From a bacterium (GTDB taxonomy: Bacteria; Patescibacteriota; Patescibacteriia; UBA2591; DAOWAM01), in the NCBI GenBank assembly GCA_030634585.1, contig DAOWAM010000015.1:1-10398 (forward strand): a stretch of 10,398 bases of DNA, in the 5' to 3' direction. The number at the start of each line of letters is the position of its first letter. Position 1 is the first letter of the stretch. The notes under the pieces were generated by a model. It did no database searches. It was not told the origin of the DNA and was given only the letters and a program-made list of their open reading frames with translations. Below are positions 7,377 to 10,398 of this stretch, in pieces. The translations under genes and the position numbers were made by a program.

Positions 7377-7912
7377 TATTTTTCTTCTTCGTCTAATGAT
7401 AAATTACTTAATTTTTCATAATCGGGCAGATCTTTTAACTGATTGATTCCTAAATGTTGTATAAAATCAATTGATACCTGATAAAACTCGTTGTTCTCTT
7501 TGCCTTTAGATAATCTTTTTTCTACCAATCCTCTAATCATCAGATTGCGTAAAATTAAAGCACAATTAACTCCCCTAATTTGATCTAATTCTAACTTATT
7601 AATTGGTCCACGATACGAAATAATGGCCAAGGTTTCTAACGCGGGACGACTTAATTCGCTATTTATCTCTTTTTTTAAAAATCGTTGAATAATTTTACTA
7701 CTCTGTGGATGTGTAACCATTTGATAATCATTTTGATTATTGATTATTTGTATGCCTCGCCCAGGTTCCTGATTATATTCTTCAATTAATTGTTTCAAAC
7801 ATTTTTCTGTTTCTTGTTTGTTCGTTTCAGTTAATTTAACAATTTCTTGTTTGCTTAACGGCCGATCAGCAACAAACAACAAACTTTCAATTGTCTTTTT
7901 TTTATCTATCAT
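7376..7912 (-). CDS. scpB: Segregation and condensation protein B
   Basis: ScpB is the winged-helix accessory subunit that dimerises and binds the ScpA kleisin within the SMC condensin complex. The N-terminal winged helix shows KKTIESLLFVADRPLSKQEI, and the second one has the hallmark RPALETLAIISYRGP followed by NKLELDQIRGVN and LIRGLVEKR-type wording (here MIRGLVEKR). The start is taken at the ATG at 7912, one base past the scpA stop, giving 178 residues. An in-frame TTG at 7945 would add 11 residues inside scpA, but these do not resemble the family N-terminus. No Shine-Dalgarno is visible, so translation likely depends on coupling with scpA. The stop overlaps the next gene's start. Confidence 0.95.
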   Translation of the reverse strand: MIDKKKTIESLLFVADRPLSKQEIVKLTETNKQETEKCLKQLIEEYNQEPGRGIQIINNQNDYQMVTHPQSSKIIQRFLKKEINSELSRPALETLAIISYRGPINKLELDQIRGVNCALILRNLMIRGLVEKRLSKGKENNEFYQVSIDFIQHLGINQLKDLPDYEKLSNLSLDEEEK

Positions 7913-7913
7913 A

Positions 7914-8627
7914 TTAAAACTGTTTTTTAATAATAATCTCTTCAAATAATTGTTTTTGCCGTAGAACTATTATTTGCCTCTTGTTTAATTCTAACAAAGC
8001 TAAAAAATTTAAAATTACGTCTTCACGTTTTTTATGTCCGAAATATTCAATCAAAGAAAAGAAATTTAATTTTTTATCTTCCGATTTAGATAGCCAATTT
8101 CTTAATTGATTAATCTTTTGATGTAAGCTCATCAAATGTCTAACGGTTTTTTGTGAAAGCTTTTGTTTTTCTTCTAAATTCTTTACCAAACTAAAAAATT
8201 TACGCCATAATATTTGGCAATTTACTTTAGTTGGAAAAGATACTTGTGAATTTAATTTTAAAGACAAGTATGGTCGAGAAAAAGAAAAATGCCGTTGATT
8301 GATAATATTATTAATTGTTTTACCTGCCAATAAATATTCTTGGAAAATCTTTAATTGTTTAGTTAGCTGTTCCTCTTCTCCATCGTCTTCCCAAACCAAA
8401 GAAGGAAGCAAGGTTTTCGATTTAATAAACAATAAGCGTGAAGCAATACTCAAAAAATCAGATAATTCTTGTAATGGTATATTGTTTTGCTCCTGAATCA
8501 CATAATTTAAAAATTTGTCAGCCACTTTAGCTAAACTAATTTGAGTAATATCTAATTTTTGTTGTCTGATTAATTCTAACAACAAATCTAATGGACCTTC
8601 AAACTGATTTAATTTAATTTCATACAT
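7914..8627 (-). CDS. scpA: Segregation and condensation protein A (kleisin)
   Basis: ScpA is the kleisin that bridges the SMC heads and binds ScpB, needed for chromosome compaction and segregation. The 237-residue protein opens with the family signature FEGPLDLLLELIRQQKLDI (9-27) and continues with the helical SMC-neck binding region (LSDFLSIASRLLFIKSKTLLP, 55-75). The central stretch is variable and Lys-rich. The C-terminal segment EDVILNFLALLELNKRQII fits the winged helix that contacts the SMC cap. The start at 8627 follows the stop of the YbaK-like gene by one base. The smc gene itself is not in the window. Confidence 0.95.
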   Translation of the reverse strand: MYEIKLNQFEGPLDLLLELIRQQKLDITQISLAKVADKFLNYVIQEQNNIPLQELSDFLSIASRLLFIKSKTLLPSLVWEDDGEEEQLTKQLKIFQEYLLAGKTINNIINQRHFSFSRPYLSLKLNSQVSFPTKVNCQILWRKFFSLVKNLEEKQKLSQKTVRHLMSLHQKINQLRNWLSKSEDKKLNFFSLIEYFGHKKREDVILNFLALLELNKRQIIVLRQKQLFEEIIIKKQF

Positions 8628-8628
8628 C

Positions 8629-9132
8629 TTATTTTTTCTTACTAAAACTTCCTTGAATAGGTTGTTCTAATTTCACTAATGCTTTACTTGAAATTTCTAA
8701 GGCAATTTGATAATCTCCCGAGTTAACAAAAATCTTTTTATTTTTTAATATACCTCGATCGATGAATAAAGGTAATTTCAATAAGCCAGCAAAAGGAGGT
8801 ATCGCCCCTATTTTTCCTAATTTAATCGTTTTCTTTAGCCAATTTTCTTTGACAAAGGAAATCTTCTTGATCGCTTTTAATCCATCTTTTTTTCGTTGTT
8901 GATTAACTACTTTTTTAAACTTATTTTTGTCTAAATTTTTATTTGCTGGTAACAAAACTATTAAATACTCTCTGTCTGCTTTAACGATCAATGTTTTGGT
9001 AATCGTTGACATTTTACTAATATGCATTGTCTTGGCTAAATCCCACGCAGTATAAACAGTACGATGTTTAATCGTTTTATACTTAATCTTGTTTTTTTCT
9101 AAATAATTAGTTAATTTTTTTACTAAAGCCAT
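8629..9132 (-). CDS. ybaK: YbaK/EbsC-family aminoacyl-tRNA deacylase
   Basis: This is a 167-residue single-domain member of the INS/YbaK superfamily, whose members hydrolyse mischarged tRNAs (Cys-tRNA-Pro for YbaK, Ala-tRNA-Pro for ProX). Family features are the early helix LEKNKIKYKTIKH, Lys46 in TITKTLIV at the position of the critical YbaK lysine, the GAIPPFAG loop (109-116), and the final IFVNSGDYQIALEIS block (134-148). The exact tRNA substrate cannot be read from the sequence, so the symbol is by family only. It is the first gene of the ybaK-scpA-scpB-carboxypeptidase run. The ATG at 9132 has no Shine-Dalgarno. The last residues are a run of lysines, common in this AT-rich genome. Confidence 0.85.
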   Translation of the reverse strand: MALVKKLTNYLEKNKIKYKTIKHRTVYTAWDLAKTMHISKMSTITKTLIVKADREYLIVLLPANKNLDKNKFKKVVNQQRKKDGLKAIKKISFVKENWLKKTIKLGKIGAIPPFAGLLKLPLFIDRGILKNKKIFVNSGDYQIALEISSKALVKLEQPIQGSFSKKK

Positions 9133-9144
9133 AGTTATATTTGA

Positions 9145-9555
9145 TTAATAATAAATTATTTTTATCTTTATTTTGTTTCCGTTAATAAAACATGCTTTAA
9201 TTTTAACAAAATAAAAAGCATTTAACAATAAAAATCCCCGCAAATTAATGTAATTTGCGGGGATTGATGATCTTTGCTTTTCTAAAAGCTTTTTCATCTT
9301 TTTCCATTTTTTGATAAATCTTTTGATTCTTCGAATACCTCTGTATTCCCGATCGTATGCAATACACGGCGCCTTTTTGTCATTACTACCAAACCAATAA
9401 CATTTAATTTCTGCTTGGCGAAGCAATTCATAGGCTCGGCGACTTTTCTTGGTCATCGCGTATTCTCTCAATGCCTGAGAAGAGATTTGATCCGGGTGTA
9501 TTTTCCGAAAATAGAAAATTGGTATTCCTTTCAAAAATTTTTCATCCAATTTCAT
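9145..9555 (-). CDS. Unrecognised small basic protein; frame runs through a terminator
   Basis: The start is very well supported: ATG at 9555, Shine-Dalgarno AGGAGGT (9562-9568) six bases before it, and a near-consensus promoter (9579-9607). The open frame is 136 residues. Residues 1-70 look globular, with IPIFYFRKIHPDQIS, a Lys/Arg-rich helix around 33-48, and Cys52 and Cys64. Residues 71-95 form a strongly basic helix (YRGIRRIKRFIKKWKKMKKLL), which might bind nucleic acid. Residues about 97-108 are encoded by the 15-bp terminator hairpin (9233-9265), and the last ~28 residues read like translated AT-rich spacer. Either the true protein ended near residue 95-108 and a frameshift or stop-codon change extended it, or termination is incomplete. 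Other frames hit TAA in the hairpin loop or soon after it. No family is recognised. Confidence 0.6.
   Translation of the reverse strand: MKLDEKFLKGIPIFYFRKIHPDQISSQALREYAMTKKSRRAYELLRQAEIKCYWFGSNDKKAPCIAYDREYRGIRRIKRFIKKWKKMKKLLEKQRSSIPANYINLRGFLLLNAFYFVKIKACFINGNKIKIKIIYY
9200..9228 (-). promoter_or_regulatory. Probable promoter of the ybaK-scpA-scpB operon
   Basis: Minus-strand TTGTTA (9223-9228; 4/6) and TAAAAT (9200-9205; 5/6) are 17 bases apart, directly after the terminator hairpin of the upstream gene. Predicted initiation near 9193 leaves a leader of about 60 bases before the ybaK ATG at 9132, with no Shine-Dalgarno. A terminator followed at once by a promoter is a natural operon boundary. 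Confidence 0.4.
9229..9265 (-). terminator. Rho-independent terminator of the small basic protein gene
   Basis: AATCCCCGCAAATTA (9233-9247) and its exact inverted copy (9251-9265) form a 15-bp stem with a 3-base loop. On the minus strand the stem is followed by a T-rich tail (TTTTTATTGTT counting the end of the stem). The plus strand lacks a T-run after the stem, so the direction is leftward. It is the most GC-rich hairpin in the window and lies inside the open frame that starts at 9555. Confidence 0.85.
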
Positions 9556-9561
9556 TTATCT

Positions 9562-9568
9562 ACCTCCT
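9562..9568 (-). promoter_or_regulatory. Strong Shine-Dalgarno for the small basic protein
   Basis: AGGAGGT on the minus strand, six bases before ATG, identical in core to the site at 105-111. It fixes the start at 9555. The predicted transcript begins only about four bases upstream of it, so the leader is very short. Confidence 0.8.
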
Positions 9569-9578
9569 TTTTTCTTTA

Positions 9579-9607
9579 ATCATAATTTATTTAACTTGAT
9601 TTGTCAA
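9579..9607 (-). promoter_or_regulatory. Near-consensus promoter of the small basic protein gene
   Basis: Minus-strand TTGACA (9602-9607) and TATGAT (9579-9584) are exactly 17 bases apart: 6/6 and 5/6. Initiation is expected near 9572. The -35 forms one arm of an inverted repeat with the -35 of the divergent khpA promoter. Confidence 0.8.
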
Positions 9608-9726
9608 CCTTGTTAAATCCTGTGAAGCAGGAATTTCGCCTTTGGCGAAATTATTTAACAGAGTCAAACCTGAACTCTAATTTTCATGTACCCAACGTGG
9701 TACATGGCGTGGTTCAGGGTTGACAA
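9601..9726. repeat. Nested inverted repeats between two divergent -35 boxes
   Basis: The outer arms are TTGTCAACC (9601-9609) and GGTTGACAA (9718-9726). Inside lies a left branch, TGTTAAAT (9611-9618) with ATTTAACA (9653-9660), which encloses CCTG/CAGG (9619-9622, 9628-9631) and a perfect 9-3-9 dyad AATTTCGCC/GGCGAAATT (9632-9640, 9644-9652). A right branch CCTGAAC/GTTCAGG (9669-9675, 9712-9718) encloses an 8-6-8 dyad CATGTACC/GGTACATG (9685-9692, 9699-9706). Because both promoters point outward, this DNA should not be in either transcript, so the dyads are more likely protein-binding sites or the remains of a palindromic element than leader RNA structure. Confidence 0.75.
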
Positions 9727-9748
9727 CTTAAATCTTATTTCTTAGAAT
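9720..9748 (+). promoter_or_regulatory. Near-consensus promoter of the KH-domain gene
   Basis: TTGACA (9720-9725) and TAGAAT (9743-9748) have a 17-base spacer: 6/6 and 5/6. Initiation near 9755 would give a leader of about 24 bases. The -35 context CAGGGTTGACAA (9715-9726) is the same as at the left-edge promoter (218-229, minus strand). Confidence 0.75.
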
Positions 9749-9778
9749 AAAGATAGTTTAATTATTAATTATATTATT

Positions 9779-10339
9779 ATGATTTACGAAAAAACACCAG
9801 ATGATTTGAGTCTTCATTCACCAAAGCCTCCTTTGTCAGAGGAAAAAGAGAGCCCGAAAGTAGAGAAAAAATCGCCAGTGCCAGTGAAAGAAAGCCCAAT
9901 CTCTTATCAAGTTATCAAACAGATTGACATTGACAAAATTGGCGTTAATCGACCAGCACAATCAAAACAGTTAATAGATGATAGCGATGAAACGATTAAA
10001 ATAATGAGAGAGAATGCCCGGAAAGAAAATTTACGGAAGATTACATCCTTAATTGAAGATGTAATAAAGAATCTAGTAACTAAACCTGATAAAACCAAGG
10101 TTATTCTTTATCAAATCTCTGGCGAGGGGTTATTGGTTAGAGTCTATGCTGATAAATCTGATGTAGGAAAAATAATCGGTAGAAATGGTTCTTTATCTAA
10201 GGCTATTGCCACTATTGGTAACGCCATTCTTAAAAAACAACAACGGGGAGAAGGTAATCTTGTTTTAGATAGAATTAGGTCTATTTCAGAGATGGAAAAA
10301 AGAGAAAAGAAATTTCAAGAAGATCACAAGATTGGATAA
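9779..10339 (+). CDS. khpA: KhpA-like KH-domain RNA-binding protein with a long N-terminal extension
   Basis: The C-terminal half (about residues 86-168) is a KH domain of the KhpA/YlqC type: LIEDVIKNLVTKPDKTKV, then VRVYADKSDVGKIIGRNG with the RNA-binding GxxG loop at Gly134-Arg-Asn-Gly137, then SLSKAIATIGNAI. KhpA is a small RNA chaperone-like protein that in Gram-positives pairs with KhpB/Jag and affects cell division and small RNAs. Typical KhpA is about 80 residues; this protein has 186. The extra first 80 or so are Pro/Lys/Glu/Ser-rich (PKPPLSEEKESPKVEKK) and probably disordered, and a charged tail of about 18 residues follows the KH domain. The R3H domain of Jag is absent. It is the only rightward gene, with its own promoter, and its ATG has no Shine-Dalgarno. 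Confidence 0.85.
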   Translation: MIYEKTPDDLSLHSPKPPLSEEKESPKVEKKSPVPVKESPISYQVIKQIDIDKIGVNRPAQSKQLIDDSDETIKIMRENARKENLRKITSLIEDVIKNLVTKPDKTKVILYQISGEGLLVRVYADKSDVGKIIGRNGSLSKAIATIGNAILKKQQRGEGNLVLDRIRSISEMEKREKKFQEDHKIG

Positions 10340-10398
10340 AAAAATATTTCACTAGAAATAGTTCAACCAGAAAGATAAAACATATCAAATAATAACAA

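Noticed and set aside
7913..7945. TTG start for scpB adding 11 residues
   Set aside because: The ATG at 7912 sits one base from the scpA stop and begins the family-like N-terminus.
8299..8496. Plus-strand open frame opposite scpA
   Set aside because: Antisense shadow of a clearly recognised gene, with no promoter or ribosome binding site.
9601..9726. tRNA or riboswitch folded from the nested hairpins
   Set aside because: The fold lacks tRNA hallmarks (T-loop, anticodon stem spacing, CCA-side pairing), and the region is upstream of both predicted start sites, so it is not a leader.
9601..9726. Intact transposable element with terminal inverted repeats
   Set aside because: The terminal repeats coincide with -35 boxes and there is no obvious target-site duplication in the flanks; only a remnant could be argued.
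9907..10098. Minus-strand open frame opposite the KH gene
   Set aside because: Antisense shadow; the plus-strand frame has a promoter and a recognisable domain.
10345..10360. Terminator after the KH gene
   Set aside because: TATTTC/GAAATA is a 6-bp AT-rich hairpin without a following T-run.

Overview
The window is AT-rich, compact bacterial chromosome and almost certainly ordinary housekeeping DNA: a long leftward gene array with a divergent rightward gene at the right end. The gene content (tgt, ileS, a D-Ala-D-Ala carboxypeptidase, scpB, scpA, a YbaK-like deacylase, a KhpA-like KH protein), the eukaryote-like type of IleRS, the short intergenic gaps and the near absence of Shine-Dalgarno sequences suggest a small-genome lineage such as Patescibacteria (CPR). 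That placement is inference; no rRNA or other marker is present. All eight complete genes end in TAA, and no in-frame TGA was noticed inside a recognised gene.

Layout, left to right. Positions 1-99 hold the 5' end of an unrecognised leftward gene with a strong Shine-Dalgarno and its own promoter near 196-224. A bidirectional-looking hairpin (266-296) follows the end of a leftward gene for a repeat protein with about 12 PD40/WD40-like beta-propeller repeats behind a lysine-rich N-terminus. Its start is best placed at 2073, because a good promoter occupies the DNA encoding the longer N-terminus. Next come tgt (2150-3274), a 142-nt gap holding an orphan coding-like frame, and ileS (3417-6386). 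The cluster ybaK-scpA-scpB-carboxypeptidase (9132 down to 6438) has gaps or overlaps of about one base and is probably one transcript that may continue into ileS.

At the right, a short unrecognised basic protein (start at 9555) and khpA (9779-10339, rightward) diverge from a 170-bp control region. Both have near-consensus promoters with 17-bp spacers, and their -35 boxes are the two arms of an inverted repeat (9601-9609 and 9718-9726). The DNA between the -35 boxes contains several nested dyads. The reading frame of the basic protein runs through a textbook intrinsic terminator (9233-9265), so its last ~40 residues are doubtful; a promoter for the ybaK-scp operon appears to begin right after that terminator. 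The final 59 bases (10340-10398) contain only a weak 6-bp hairpin and no recognisable gene.

Functionally, the window combines tRNA metabolism (Tgt, IleRS, YbaK-like), chromosome segregation (ScpA/ScpB with SMC), peptidoglycan trimming (carboxypeptidase) and RNA binding (KH protein). The less explained parts are the divergent hairpin-rich control region, the gene with the internal terminator, the propeller protein and the truncated gene at the left edge.
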